Below are positions 18,116-27,107 of a DNA stretch of 64,000 bases, piece by piece. Source of the DNA: Phyllobacterium zundukense (GTDB lineage Bacteria; Pseudomonadota; Alphaproteobacteria; Rhizobiales; Rhizobiaceae); assembly GCF_002764115.1 (NCBI RefSeq), contig NZ_CP017940.1, forward strand, positions 594,501 to 658,500, in the 5' to 3' direction. Position 1 is the stretch's first letter. Every line of letters begins with the position of its first letter. A program made the position numbers and the translations under genes. Below the pieces are notes generated by a model. The model had not been told where the DNA came from and ran no database searches. It worked only from the letters and a program-made list of their open reading frames with translations.

Positions 18116-18589
18116 ATGAGCCTCGGCCCGCTTACTCGAACTGCAAAAGGCGCAGATGCCGCAAAGGCCTGTGCCGTGTTGCGCCAATCGATTGCCGAAC
18201 TATGTGTTGCCGACCACGGCAATGATCGATCAGCGCTAGAACGATGGCTCGCCAACAAGACTCCTGAAAACGTCAAGACATGGATCGAGGCCACCAGCCA
18301 AAGAGTGGTGATCGTTGAGAGGGCTGGCGAGATTCTTGGGGTCGGAGCCGCATCGGCTGCAGGCGAAATCCTGCTGAATTATGTTTCGCCCGGTGCGCGG
18401 TTTAGCGGTGTCAGCAAGGCAATACTGCAAGACCTTGAAACCTACATGCTTGCGCAGGGAAACAAGAAAAGCTTTCTTTCGAGCACCCGGACCGCTCATC
18501 GATTCTACAAGGCCGTTGGTTATGAGGATGCGGGGCAACCAGAACTATGGGCCGGGATGAGCGCCCAGCCAATGGTCAAATGGCTCTAG
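18116..18589 (+). CDS. GNAT-family acetyltransferase
   Basis: A 157-residue GNAT-fold protein. The beta-strand/P-loop region reads YVSPGARFSGVSKAIL (the acetyl-CoA R-x-x-G/A-type loop), followed by a helix and the STRTAHRFYKAVGYEDAG segment typical of the GNAT C terminus. The substrate is unknown. The start at 18116 lies 13 bases after the stop of the tiny membrane gene and lacks a strong ribosome site; upstream starts inside that gene are possible. It is followed 15 bases later by a glyoxalase-fold gene on the same strand. Confidence 0.72.
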   Translation: MSLGPLTRTAKGADAAKACAVLRQSIAELCVADHGNDRSALERWLANKTPENVKTWIEATSQRVVIVERAGEILGVGAASAAGEILLNYVSPGARFSGVSKAILQDLETYMLAQGNKKSFLSSTRTAHRFYKAVGYEDAGQPELWAGMSAQPMVKWL

Positions 18590-18604
18590 CAAGCGAGGGT
18601 TGGA

Positions 18605-19012
18605 ATGATCGGCTATACGATGGTGGGAACCAACGATCTGCAGCGGGCGGTTAAATTCTATGATCCGCTCATGGCGGAAATGGGCCTCGACCAATGCTAC
18701 AGGGATCACCTTTCGAGCTCCTGGGGCCGGAAGGGCGATGATACTTTCCCGCTGTTTTTTGTCGGTCACCCATTCGACGGCGGGCCTGCGACCGTCGGCA
18801 ATGGCGTCATGACGGCGTTCCGCTTCGACGACAACGCAGCGCTGGTTGACCGGCTCTATGCACTTGCAATCAAGAATGGCGGAGGCGACGAGGGCGAGCC
18901 GGGATTTCGGCCCCAGTATGGCGAGGGCTTTTACGCTGCCTATGTTCGCGATCTTGACGGCAACAAGCTGGCTTTCGTTTGTTACGATGCCAAGCCTGCG
19001 GTGGAGGAGTAG
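18605..19012 (+). CDS. VOC-family (glyoxalase/bleomycin-resistance fold) protein
   Basis: A 135-residue single-domain VOC protein beginning MIGYTMVGTNDLQRAVKFYDPLM, with the paired beta-alpha-beta-beta-beta pattern of the family and a C-terminal YAAYVRDLDGNKLAFVC strand carrying the usual DPDGN-like turn. VOC proteins range from glyoxalases to dioxygenases and antibiotic-binding proteins; nothing here fixes the substrate. Likely co-transcribed with the preceding GNAT gene. It ends before a strong bidirectional terminator. Confidence 0.85.
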   Translation: MIGYTMVGTNDLQRAVKFYDPLMAEMGLDQCYRDHLSSSWGRKGDDTFPLFFVGHPFDGGPATVGNGVMTAFRFDDNAALVDRLYALAIKNGGGDEGEPGFRPQYGEGFYAAYVRDLDGNKLAFVCYDAKPAVEE

Positions 19013-19034
19013 CCGGCAAAGAATGGCAGAAGCG

Positions 19035-19062
19035 AAAACGGCAGCCAGAGGGCTGCCGTTTT
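19035..19062. terminator. Bidirectional intrinsic terminator
   Basis: AAAACGGCAGCC (19035-19046) and its exact complement GGCTGCCGTTTT (19051-19062) form a 12-pair stem with a four-base loop and T-runs on both strands. It lies between the convergent VOC and homospermidine synthase genes and can serve both. Confidence 0.85.
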
Positions 19063-19078
19063 GATTTGACCGCCGTTA

Positions 19079-20524
19079 TCAGCGCACCAGGATGTTGCGG
19101 AACTGCCAGGGATCGTCAAGATCGAGATTTTCCTTGAACAAGCCAGGACGGTTCTCCAGCGGGGTCCAATCGGTGTAGTGGCCCTTGAGTGGTCCGAGAT
19201 AGGGCTTTTGCACTTCAAGGCAGCGGCGGAAGTCGATCTCGTCAGTCTCGACGATGCCGGCATCCGGGTTTTCAAGCGCCCAGACCATGCCGGCCATGAC
19301 GGCCGATGTGACCTGCAGACCGGTCGCATTCTGATAGGGAGCAAGCTTGCGGGCTTCCTCGATCGTCAGCTGCGAACCGTACCAGTAGGCATTCTTGTCG
19401 TGGCCATAGAGCAGGACGCCGAGTTCATCGGCACCGTCGACGATTTCCGACTCGTCGAGCACATGCTGGATTGCCTGCGGCTGGCCGGCTGCGCCGAACA
19501 TCTCGTCGAGCGACAGCGTCGCGACGTTGGACGGATGATAGGCATAGTGGCATGTCGGCCGATAGGCGGCCTTGCCCTTCTTGTCGTACACGGTGAAGAA
19601 ATCGGCGATCGAGATCGCCTCGTTGTGCGTGACCAAGAGCCCGAATTGGGCGCCTTCGGTCGGGCACCAGGTACGGATACGGGTATCAGCGCCAGGCTGC
19701 TCAAGGAAGATCGCTGCCTTGTTGCCCTTCTTCTGCTTGCGGGCATTCTTCGGCATCCACTTTTCGTGGGTTCCCCAGCCGAGTTCGGCCGGTTGCAGAC
19801 CTTCGGAAATGAAACCGTCGACCGACCAGGTGTTCCAGAAGGCACCGAAAGGCTTGGGCTCGGCGGCGCGCTGCGTGTCGCGCTCGGCAATATGGATACC
19901 CTTCACGCCGATCTTGTTCATCAGGCGCGCCCAGCCATCACGATCGCTTCGCGCCGGTTCGGTGTGGTCAACGCGGAGGTCCCGCGCGAGCTCGAGCACG
20001 GCCTGCTTGACGAACCACGAGACCATGCCGGGATTTGCCCCGCAACAGGAAACCGCGGTCGGGCCGCCGGGATGCTTCTTCTTTTCAGCAAGCAGGGTCT
20101 GGCGCAGGGCGTAATTGGTGCGATCGGCGTTGTCGATGTTACTGGCATAGTAGAAGCCGGACCAGGGCTCGATCACCGTATCGATATAAAGCGCGCCGAG
20201 CTTGCGGCAAAGGCGCATGATATCGACGGACGAGGTATCGACGGAAAGATTGACGCAGAAACCCTGTCCGCCGCCTTCGGTCAAAAGCGGCTTGAGCAAT
20301 TCCTTGTAATTTTCCCTGGTAACGGCTTGCTGAATGAAGCGGATGCCGCGCTCGTCGAGCAGTTTCTTGTTGGCATCGCTAGGATCGATAACGACCAGGC
20401 GGGATTTATCGTATTTGAAGTGGCGTTCGATGAGGGGCAGGGTACCCCGTCCGATGGACCCGAAACCGATCATCACGATCGGACCGGTAATTTCTCCATG
20501 TACAGGCCAATCAGCCTTCGCCAT
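19079..20524 (-). CDS. hss: Homospermidine synthase
   Basis: The NAD-dependent enzyme makes sym-homospermidine from putrescine, the polyamine typical of many rhizobia. The 481-residue protein starts MAKADWPVHGEITGP, has the Rossmann motif VMIGFGSIGRGT near residue 20, and runs through the saccharopine-dehydrogenase-like catalytic part at family length. The start at 20524 is preceded by GGAG; an upstream frame to 20620 adds an unrelated tail. The putrescine source may be the ornithine decarboxylase at 35953. Monocistronic. Confidence 0.94.
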   Translation of the reverse strand: MAKADWPVHGEITGPIVMIGFGSIGRGTLPLIERHFKYDKSRLVVIDPSDANKKLLDERGIRFIQQAVTRENYKELLKPLLTEGGGQGFCVNLSVDTSSVDIMRLCRKLGALYIDTVIEPWSGFYYASNIDNADRTNYALRQTLLAEKKKHPGGPTAVSCCGANPGMVSWFVKQAVLELARDLRVDHTEPARSDRDGWARLMNKIGVKGIHIAERDTQRAAEPKPFGAFWNTWSVDGFISEGLQPAELGWGTHEKWMPKNARKQKKGNKAAIFLEQPGADTRIRTWCPTEGAQFGLLVTHNEAISIADFFTVYDKKGKAAYRPTCHYAYHPSNVATLSLDEMFGAAGQPQAIQHVLDESEIVDGADELGVLLYGHDKNAYWYGSQLTIEEARKLAPYQNATGLQVTSAVMAGMVWALENPDAGIVETDEIDFRRCLEVQKPYLGPLKGHYTDWTPLENRPGLFKENLDLDDPWQFRNILVR

Positions 20525-20675
20525 TTTTTTGTTGCTCCTAATTTTGATCTCCATCAATGAGGACAGCGGCCAAAGCTCCGCTTCAAAGAAACCATAGAGC
20601 ATAGACATGACAAAGAGCAAACAACCCTTCGCTCGTTTATGGTGAAAAATGAATCTACTGTTAACTAAACGGCGT

Positions 20676-21578
20676 TTATAGGCGTTTGAGAGCGTCGATC
20701 AGCCGTTCGCGGATTGTCATAATACCTTTGTAGTGCGTCTGCGCAGGATTAAGCGCTTCGAGCTGGCGGGCAAAAGCTTCGGCAACGGCGCGACATTCAG
20801 GATGTTTCTTCAGCGCCTTTATAGGATCAAGATGAATGCGGATGGTGAAAAGAATATCGCCGGATTGAGGCAGTTTGCGCAATGTCTGGCGCTCGACCCG
20901 AACGAAACTCTGTTCGGCGATGTCACCGTCGGTGTAGAGCGCTCCCTTCTGGTGGCTGGCGAGCGGGTGATAGAGATTGCCATCTGGCTGCAGCGACCAG
21001 TTCATGCGCCAGACCGGACGATCGAGGCGCAGATTGTCGAACATGCGGGTGATCAGCCCGGCATTGCGGGTGCCGGCACCAAAATCGGGGACCGGGGCGT
21101 GGATATCGTCCATCGAGCGGCCGAATTTCTCCAGCAGCGTCCAGGATGAAGGAAAGGACAGCGAGGCGGCGGCGAGATGCCAGCCGCGCTGCTCGTCCTT
21201 GCGCATCAGGACTAGGTCTTCCTGAACGAGACTGGCGGCGCGGTGCAGGAAAGGAGTCTCCGTTTCGCCAAGCGGCACCGGTTCATCCCGCCCGGCAATG
21301 GCAATGGTGTCGCCCTCACGGCTGTAGATTGATGGGTAATGCTCGGCCAGATGGGTGCTTAGCAGGTCCAGGACTTCCTTCTGGGCCACCGCCGTACCCG
21401 GCTCCTCGACGAATATCCTTTCGCCATGCAGCGCGAAGAGGCGCTGTTTTTCGGCAAGATAGGCGAGGAGATTGTCGTCGATCTCGATCCAGTCCTTCGG
21501 GTCGAGTTGTTGCAACCCTATGGTGAAGGGTTGCGCCGAACCATCATAAGGCGTGTGCGCGGGGGCAGTGGTGGTCAT
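20676..21578 (-). CDS. DUF3445 family protein (haem-dependent oxidative N-demethylase-like)
   Basis: A 300-residue DUF3445 protein. Characteristic stretches include FLHRAASLVQEDLVLM, the WHLAAASLSFPSSW segment and the NWSLQPDGNLYHP motif. Members described in methylotrophs are the haem-binding alpha subunit of dimethylamine monooxygenase; many others have no assigned role. The partner subunits are absent here, so I do not assign that reaction. Its start codon overlaps the stop of pepF by one base (TAATG), so translation is coupled to the upstream peptidase gene. Confidence 0.85.
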   Translation of the reverse strand: MTTTAPAHTPYDGSAQPFTIGLQQLDPKDWIEIDDNLLAYLAEKQRLFALHGERIFVEEPGTAVAQKEVLDLLSTHLAEHYPSIYSREGDTIAIAGRDEPVPLGETETPFLHRAASLVQEDLVLMRKDEQRGWHLAAASLSFPSSWTLLEKFGRSMDDIHAPVPDFGAGTRNAGLITRMFDNLRLDRPVWRMNWSLQPDGNLYHPLASHQKGALYTDGDIAEQSFVRVERQTLRKLPQSGDILFTIRIHLDPIKALKKHPECRAVAEAFARQLEALNPAQTHYKGIMTIRERLIDALKRL

Positions 21579-23455
21579 TATGCGACGCCCATGGCCTCCA
21601 GCTCGTCGATAATGCCCTCGATGACTGAAAGGCCCTTTTGCCAGAAGGCAGGGTCGGTTGCGTCAAGCCCGAAGGGCGCCAGCAATTCGGAGTGGTGCTT
21701 GGTACCGCCGGCCTTCAGCATGTCGAAATATTTCTGCTGAAAGCCCGCATCGGCATTCTGGTAGACCGCGTAAAGCGAGTTCACCAGGCAGTCGCCGAAA
21801 GCATAGGCGTAGACATAGAACGGTGAGTGAATGAAATGCGGAATATAGGTCCAGAAGGTTTCGTAGCCTGAGCCGAAGCGGACCGCCGGTCCGAGGCTCT
21901 CCTTCTGCACATCCAGCCAGATTTCGCCGATGCGATCGGACGTCAATTCCCCGGCCGCCCGTTCCGTGTGGACGCGGCGCTCGAACTGGTAGAAGGCGAT
22001 CTGGCGCACGACCGTGTTGATCATGTCCTCGGCCTTCTGCGCCAGCATCGCCTTGCGCTCGCGCTTGTCCCTGGTTTTCTCCAGAAGCGACCGGAAGGTC
22101 AGCATTTCGCCGAATACCGACGCCGTTTCGGCGAGCGTCAGCGGCGTTGAAGCCATCAGCGCGCCCTGGGCGGCGGCGAGGACTTGATGCACCCCGTGAC
22201 CAAGCTCGTGCGCCAGGGTCATCACATCGCGCGGCTTGCCCATATAGTTGAGAAGCACATAGGGGTGCACCGAGGGAACGGTGGGATGGGCGAAGGCACC
22301 GGGCGATTTGCCCGGGCGGGTCGGTGCATCGATCCAGTTCCTGTCGAAGAAAGCACGCGCAATATCGGCCATTTCCGGAGCGAAGCCATTATAGGCGGAC
22401 AGCACGGTCTCGCGCGCATCGGTCCAGGAGATGACTGCCTGCGGCGTTTCGGGAAGCGGCGCGTTGCGGTCCCAGTTGTTGAGATATTCGAGACCGAGCC
22501 ATTTCGCCTTCAGCGCATAATAGCGATGCGACAGTCTCGGATAGGCGGCCTGCACCGCCTCGGCGAGCGCGTCGACCACCTCGCGCTCGACGCGGTTGGC
22601 GAGATGGCGGCTATCGGCGATATCCTCGAAGCCGCGCCAGCGGTCGGAGATTTCCTTGTCCTTTGCCAACGTATTGGTGATTAGGGTAAAGGTGCGCAGG
22701 TTTTCCTTGAAGGTCTTTGCCAGTGCTTCGGAAGCCGCCTTGCGCAGATCGCCGTCCGCATCCTGAAGCAGGTTCAGCGTCGGCTCGAGCGGCAGCTCCT
22801 CGCCGTTCACCTTGAAACGCAAGGCGGTCATGGTCTCGTCGAACAGGCGGTTCCAGGCGCCGCGCCCGGTGATCGACTTCTCGTGGAACAATTGCTCGAG
22901 CTTGTCTTCGAGCTGATAAGGCCGATCCTTGCGCAGATCGACCAGCCACGGCCGGTAGTGGGCGATTGCAGGATTGTCCTCCATCGCCTTTTCGATCACG
23001 GCATCGTCGATACGGTTGAGTTCGAGACTGTAAAAGATCAGATGCGTGCTGGCATCGGTCATCTTCTGCTGGATGTCGCCATAGAGTTTGGCGCGCTTCG
23101 GATCGGATGTGTCGCCGGCATAGACAAGGCCGGCAAAGGAGACGATCTTGCCGATCAGTTCCTCCAGTGCTTCGAATTCCCGGATGGAGGTGGCGAAATC
23201 GCCGCCGGCCGGTTTGCCCGCTTCGTCGGCGAGATTGGCCTTCCAGCGCTGCTCGAATGCAATGGCCAGTTCATTGGCCCGTTCCAGATCGGCCTTCAGT
23301 TCGCTGCTTTCCGCTGACGGATAAAGATCAGCGAGGTTCCATTCGGGGAGGCTACCAAGGGCGGTCTGATCATCCTTTGCCGCGGCGGCGCCACCAGATT
23401 TTGAAGCAGCCGAAACTGCATGATCGTATGTGTATCCAGTCATTTGAAAACTCAT
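21578..23455 (-). CDS. pepF: Oligoendopeptidase F, M3 family
   Basis: A cytoplasmic zinc metallopeptidase that degrades oligopeptides. The 625-residue protein has the zinc motif HELGHGVH (HExxH) at about residues 415-422, and belongs to the M3B PepF clade by overall pattern (AFFDRNWIDAP, SPFYVYAYAFG). The N-terminal ~40 residues are low complexity; Met5 (23443) is an alternative start. It is the first gene of a two-gene unit with the DUF3445 gene. Confidence 0.94.
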   Translation of the reverse strand: MSFQMTGYTYDHAVSAASKSGGAAAAKDDQTALGSLPEWNLADLYPSAESSELKADLERANELAIAFEQRWKANLADEAGKPAGGDFATSIREFEALEELIGKIVSFAGLVYAGDTSDPKRAKLYGDIQQKMTDASTHLIFYSLELNRIDDAVIEKAMEDNPAIAHYRPWLVDLRKDRPYQLEDKLEQLFHEKSITGRGAWNRLFDETMTALRFKVNGEELPLEPTLNLLQDADGDLRKAASEALAKTFKENLRTFTLITNTLAKDKEISDRWRGFEDIADSRHLANRVEREVVDALAEAVQAAYPRLSHRYYALKAKWLGLEYLNNWDRNAPLPETPQAVISWTDARETVLSAYNGFAPEMADIARAFFDRNWIDAPTRPGKSPGAFAHPTVPSVHPYVLLNYMGKPRDVMTLAHELGHGVHQVLAAAQGALMASTPLTLAETASVFGEMLTFRSLLEKTRDKRERKAMLAQKAEDMINTVVRQIAFYQFERRVHTERAAGELTSDRIGEIWLDVQKESLGPAVRFGSGYETFWTYIPHFIHSPFYVYAYAFGDCLVNSLYAVYQNADAGFQQKYFDMLKAGGTKHHSELLAPFGLDATDPAFWQKGLSVIEGIIDELEAMGVA

Positions 23456-23804
23456 TTTGGCACCATGTATCTGTATCGGGCACGACGTTCAAAGACCGAA
23501 TCAAAAGGCCTCTGCCGGGAGCACTAAACCTTAAGAGTCGATTGGCGATTCATCCAGCTTCATCTCTCTGATTTACAAAACGTGCAATTTTTAGACTTTA
23601 GAGGGGTGGATTCATTCGTGAAAACGCCTTAATTGTGCTGTTAACAACCCGTTGACCATGTCACAAAGCGGTGGATTTCATTCGATTTTTTGCCATGCTC
23701 TCAACGCATTTATTCTTCAATAAGTGACCATTAACCATTAAATCGGATAATCCAGCTATTCGGGGGTTGGAAAAACGGTCAAGGTTGGGACGAAATTGTC
23801 AAAC
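23456..23804. other. Intergenic region with a TTAACCAT element
   Basis: A 349-bp AT-rich gap between divergent genes pepF and the DUF882 gene. It contains TTAACCAT at 23731-23738, the octamer form of the alphaproteobacterial CtrA site, about 70 bases before the DUF882 start. I see no ORF or RNA gene. The CtrA assignment is only a motif match. Confidence 0.35.
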
Positions 23805-25733
23805 ATGATTCATGCACAGGATGGCGGGTCTAAGGCGGGTTCTTTCATGCGCGCCAGCTGGTTTGCCTTCCTCATGGTCTTTGCGCCGATGCTGTTTGCA
23901 TCCGCACAGGCTTCTGCCGAGACGAGGACTCTCAGACTTTACTTTATCCATACAAAAGAACGTGCCGAAATTACGTTCAAAAAGAACGGCCGATACCAGC
24001 AGGACGGCTTGAACAAGCTCAATAAATTCCTGCGCGACTGGCGCCGTAATGAACCGACGAAGATGGACCCCCGCTTGTTCGATCTCGTCTGGCAGATTTA
24101 CCAGAACGTCGGCGGCCGTGACTACATCAACGTCGTTTCCGCATACCGTTCCCCTGCAACAAATTCCATGCTGCGTTCCCGTTCGCGCGGCGTCGCGCAA
24201 AAGAGCCAGCACATGCTCGGCAGAGCAATGGACTGGTATCTGCCCGGCGTGAAGCTCTCGACGCTTCGCGTGGCAGCATTGAAGTTCCAGGCCGGCGGCG
24301 TTGGCTATTATCCGACCTCCGGCTCACCCTTCGTGCATACCGACGTCGGTAGCGTCCGTCATTGGCCGCGCATGAGCCGCAGGGAACTGCTAGCAGTATT
24401 CCCGGACGGCAAGACACTCCATGTTCCTTCCGATGGCAAGCCGTTGCCCGGTTATGAGCAAGCGCTCGCTGCCTATGAATCGCGCAAGCGTAGCGGCAGT
24501 TCGATCCAGATTGCCAGCGCTTCATCGAGCACGGGCCGTCGTGGCAAGACCCTCTTTGGCGTTCTTTTCGGTGGCGGCGCCGACGAAGAAGAAGATACCG
24601 GCGAAAGTTCAGTTGCTGTAGCTTCTGCCCCGAGCCGCAGTGTTGTTAAGGCGCCACCGGCAGCGGACGATTCAGAGGAAGGTGCGGCACAGGCTCCAGC
24701 GCCAGCCCAGGCCACCGCGCAACCGGCGGCCATCGCTCCGGGCCTGCCGACGCGGGATGCGCCTGCGCCTTTGACTGCGCCTCGGCCTGATGCTCCGCTT
24801 GCTGGCGCGCCCGAAGATAATCAGGCTTTGGCCTTCGCGGTGCCCATCCCTCTTCGCCGCCCGGATTACACGCCGACGCCGGCGCCGGAACCTTCAACGC
24901 TCAATGCGCTTGCAGAGGATAAGTCGACTGTTATTGCGGCCTTGCCGACGCCCCGGCCACAAGACAGCGCCAGTGCCATCCGCGACATGATCGCAGCCAA
25001 CGTCGATAGTTCCGATACGGCTCAGGCACAGCCCGAAATGGCCAATGCGCTTGTGCCCGTTCCCTTCGACAAGCCGCGCAATGCACAAAAGTCGAATGAT
25101 ATGATGGTTGCGTCGGTTGTGCCCAACCAGCGTCCTGTGGCCCCAGCCGCCGAGACCGCAGCTGCCGCCGTGCAGGATATCATTCAGGTGGCGGATGAAG
25201 ATGATCTGACACCGGAAGCAATCATCAAGCAGTCTGACACGGTGCAGGGAAGCGATGTTGCGGCTTCGCAGCCAGCGGCGGAAATGCCGACATTGCCTGG
25301 AACGACGGGCGGACGTGTCCTGCATGCACAGCCAGGTGCAAATACGCAAATGGCATCGGCTGAACCGCAGCCATCGCTGCGCCGGACCATGCTTGAGGCC
25401 AAGGGCGACCCGGTTGCCATGCTCGACAGCGGTGTCGTCACAACGGCGAAGGGCTCGAAACCGCGCCGCCAGACAGCGCAGAACCACAGCGCAAAAGCCA
25501 TCCAGGTTTCTTCCGACCTGCCGGACCGCGCACTCTCGAACCAGCAGGTAGCCGAGATCTCGCCGGACGTGGAGCCAGCAGTTCTGCGCAATGAAACACT
25601 GCGCATGGCTCCGACAACAGTCTATACGGCGGGCTTCCAGCAGAGCCTGCCGGTGGCGGATGCCAACAAGTTTACCGGCAAGGCCGTCACGTTCCTGCAG
25701 ATCGCCAAGTTCAATCCGACCAACGGATCTTAA
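23805..25733 (+). CDS. DUF882 / M15-like murein peptidase with long disordered tail
   Basis: The product (642 residues from the ATG at 23805) has a signal peptide (hydrophobic about residues 18-35) and a DUF882 (Peptidase_M15_2, YcbK-like) domain to about residue 200. Zinc-ligand motifs are SQHMLGRAMDW (His and Asp) and PFVHTDVG (His). Such enzymes cut peptide cross-links in peptidoglycan. The remaining ~430 residues are Ala/Pro/Gln-rich, without a recognisable domain, and probably disordered. The start is uncertain: a TTG at 23796 or the ATG at 23847 are also possible; none has a strong ribosome site. Confidence 0.85.
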   Translation: MIHAQDGGSKAGSFMRASWFAFLMVFAPMLFASAQASAETRTLRLYFIHTKERAEITFKKNGRYQQDGLNKLNKFLRDWRRNEPTKMDPRLFDLVWQIYQNVGGRDYINVVSAYRSPATNSMLRSRSRGVAQKSQHMLGRAMDWYLPGVKLSTLRVAALKFQAGGVGYYPTSGSPFVHTDVGSVRHWPRMSRRELLAVFPDGKTLHVPSDGKPLPGYEQALAAYESRKRSGSSIQIASASSSTGRRGKTLFGVLFGGGADEEEDTGESSVAVASAPSRSVVKAPPAADDSEEGAAQAPAPAQATAQPAAIAPGLPTRDAPAPLTAPRPDAPLAGAPEDNQALAFAVPIPLRRPDYTPTPAPEPSTLNALAEDKSTVIAALPTPRPQDSASAIRDMIAANVDSSDTAQAQPEMANALVPVPFDKPRNAQKSNDMMVASVVPNQRPVAPAAETAAAAVQDIIQVADEDDLTPEAIIKQSDTVQGSDVAASQPAAEMPTLPGTTGGRVLHAQPGANTQMASAEPQPSLRRTMLEAKGDPVAMLDSGVVTTAKGSKPRRQTAQNHSAKAIQVSSDLPDRALSNQQVAEISPDVEPAVLRNETLRMAPTTVYTAGFQQSLPVADANKFTGKAVTFLQIAKFNPTNGS

Positions 25734-25738
25734 AAGTA

Positions 25739-25786
25739 ACCCCTCCCCGTCGCTTCGCTCCGTCCCTCCCCACAAGGGGGAGGGTA
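25739..25786 (+). repeat. 48-bp GC-rich repeat, inverted-pair member A
   Basis: This segment is the reverse complement of 25860-25907 with one mismatch in 48 bases. It begins five bases after the DUF882 stop codon. It contains the CCCTCCCC/GGGGGAGGG palindrome plus a CGCTTCGCTCCG extension. Confidence 0.85.
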
Positions 25787-25859
25787 TGAACTGTCGTATT
25801 TGTCGTCACTCTTAGTACTTATATGCCGGCGTTTGAAGACGTTGCAGTATTAAGTGCCT

Positions 25860-25907
25860 TACCCTCCCCCTTGTGGGGAGGGACGGAGCGAAGCGAAGGG
25901 GAGGGGT
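25860..25907 (-). repeat. 48-bp GC-rich repeat, inverted-pair member B
   Basis: Inverted copy of 25739-25786, 73 bases away. Its last bases (GGGGAGGGG) end eight bases before the ATG of the DUF559 gene and supply a ribosome-binding site for it. Confidence 0.85.
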
Positions 25908-25915
25908 ATTTCTTC

Positions 25916-26299
25916 ATGCCGCATAGTAACATTCAGCCACGAACCAGAATTCGGGCCAAAATACTTCGCCGCGAATTGACCAAGGCTGAATGGCGAATGT
26001 GGGACATGCTGCGTGGTTTTCGCAGTCGTGGTGCCCGGTTTCGTCGCGAGACACCGATCGGGCCCTATATCGCGGACTTTGCCTGGTTATCCGCACACAT
26101 CATCATCGAGGTGGATGGTGATACACATGCCACAGCAATGGGGGTGCAGCATGACCACAACCGCGATGCCTTTTTGCTACGCCAGGGTTTTCGTGTTCTT
26201 AGGTTCGACAATAATGACGTGATTTTTTCCGGGGAAGCTGTGTACCGCGAGATTGAGGTGGCGCTGAAAGAGTACCTTTTTCCAGCGTCAACTGCATAA
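25916..26299 (+). CDS. DUF559 protein (Vsr-like endonuclease fold)
   Basis: A 127-residue DUF559 protein related in fold to the very-short-patch repair endonuclease. The features are an N-terminal AKILRRELTKAEWRMWDML helix, then PYIADFAWLSAHIIIEVDG with the acidic residues of a restriction-like nuclease core, and LRFDNNDV near the end. DUF559 genes are frequent in alphaproteobacteria and often sit beside repeats; the biological role is not settled. The ATG at 25916 is chosen because the upstream part of the frame is translated repeat B. The frame meets the KDPG aldolase gene tail to tail, one base apart. Confidence 0.85.
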   Translation: MPHSNIQPRTRIRAKILRRELTKAEWRMWDMLRGFRSRGARFRRETPIGPYIADFAWLSAHIIIEVDGDTHATAMGVQHDHNRDAFLLRQGFRVLRFDNNDVIFSGEAVYREIEVALKEYLFPASTA

Positions 26300-26300
26300 T

Positions 26301-26939
26301 TCAACTTGCCAGTTTGACCGCTTCAGCGGCGAGTCTGGTGATCTCATCCCACTTGCCAGCCTTGACCAGTTCCTCTGGTGCAACCCATGAGCCGCCGACG
26401 CAGACGACATTCGGCAAGTTCAGATAGGTCTTGGCATTGGCGACGCCGATACCGCCGGTTGGACAGAACAGCGTGCCGGCCAGCGGCGAGGCCAGCGATT
26501 TCAGGAATGTCGCACCGCCTGCCTGTTCGGCAGGGAAGAACTTCAGCATCGTATAGCCTTCTTCGCGCAGCGCCATGATCTCGCCGGGCGTGATGGCGCC
26601 GGGGAGCAGCGGCACCTTGCTGTGGCGGGCTGCTTCGATGAGCTGCGGGGTTGCACCGGGACTGACGATAAAGCGCGAACCGGCTTCGCTCGCTTCCTCA
26701 TACTGGCGGGCATTGAGAATGGTTCCGGCGCCGACAATGGCTTCCGGCACTTCATTGGCGACGGCGCGAATGGCGCCGAGAGCTGCGGCCGTGCGCAGTG
26801 TGATCTCGATGGCGGGCAGGCCGCCGGCGGCGAGTGCACGCGCCAGAGGCACGGCATCGGCCACATTTTGAATGAGAAGCACCGGAATAACCGGCTGGCC
26901 CTTGAGGACGGGTAGGAGCAAATCGGTCTTCTGGGTCAT
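26301..26939 (-). CDS. eda: 2-dehydro-3-deoxy-phosphogluconate aldolase (KDPG aldolase)
   Basis: The enzyme splits 2-keto-3-deoxy-6-phosphogluconate into pyruvate and glyceraldehyde-3-phosphate, the last specific step of the Entner-Doudoroff pathway. The 212-residue class I aldolase shows IVGAGTIL with the preceding catalytic Glu region, and the Schiff-base lysine in [12 protein letters not shown]. Length is typical. The gene stands alone, away from edd, as is often seen in rhizobia. The window also carries gnd, the competing pentose-phosphate branch. Confidence 0.94.
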   Translation of the reverse strand: MTQKTDLLLPVLKGQPVIPVLLIQNVADAVPLARALAAGGLPAIEITLRTAAALGAIRAVANEVPEAIVGAGTILNARQYEEASEAGSRFIVSPGATPQLIEAARHSKVPLLPGAITPGEIMALREEGYTMLKFFPAEQAGGATFLKSLASPLAGTLFCPTGGIGVANAKTYLNLPNVVCVGGSWVAPEELVKAGKWDEITRLAAEAVKLAS

Positions 26940-27107
26940 CTCATTTCTCCGCTGTCTTGAACTTCAATCGATTTAGTAGGGCTTGGTAGATTTGTCTACT
27001 GAAACACGAAAATACTGGGTGGGAAGTAAGGCAAGAGCGCGAGCCTCTCTGCCGTTCCCTGCAAAACCCTTGAAATTGAAGCTCCGGCACAGTAGTTGGA
27101 TGCGATC

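Noticed and set aside
19178..20560. 460-residue open frame antisense to homospermidine synthase
   Set aside because: Shadow of a conserved gene, with no ribosome site or recognisable protein.
25823..25915. N-terminal extension of the DUF559 protein
   Set aside because: It is translated repeat sequence; the ATG at 25916 gives the family length.
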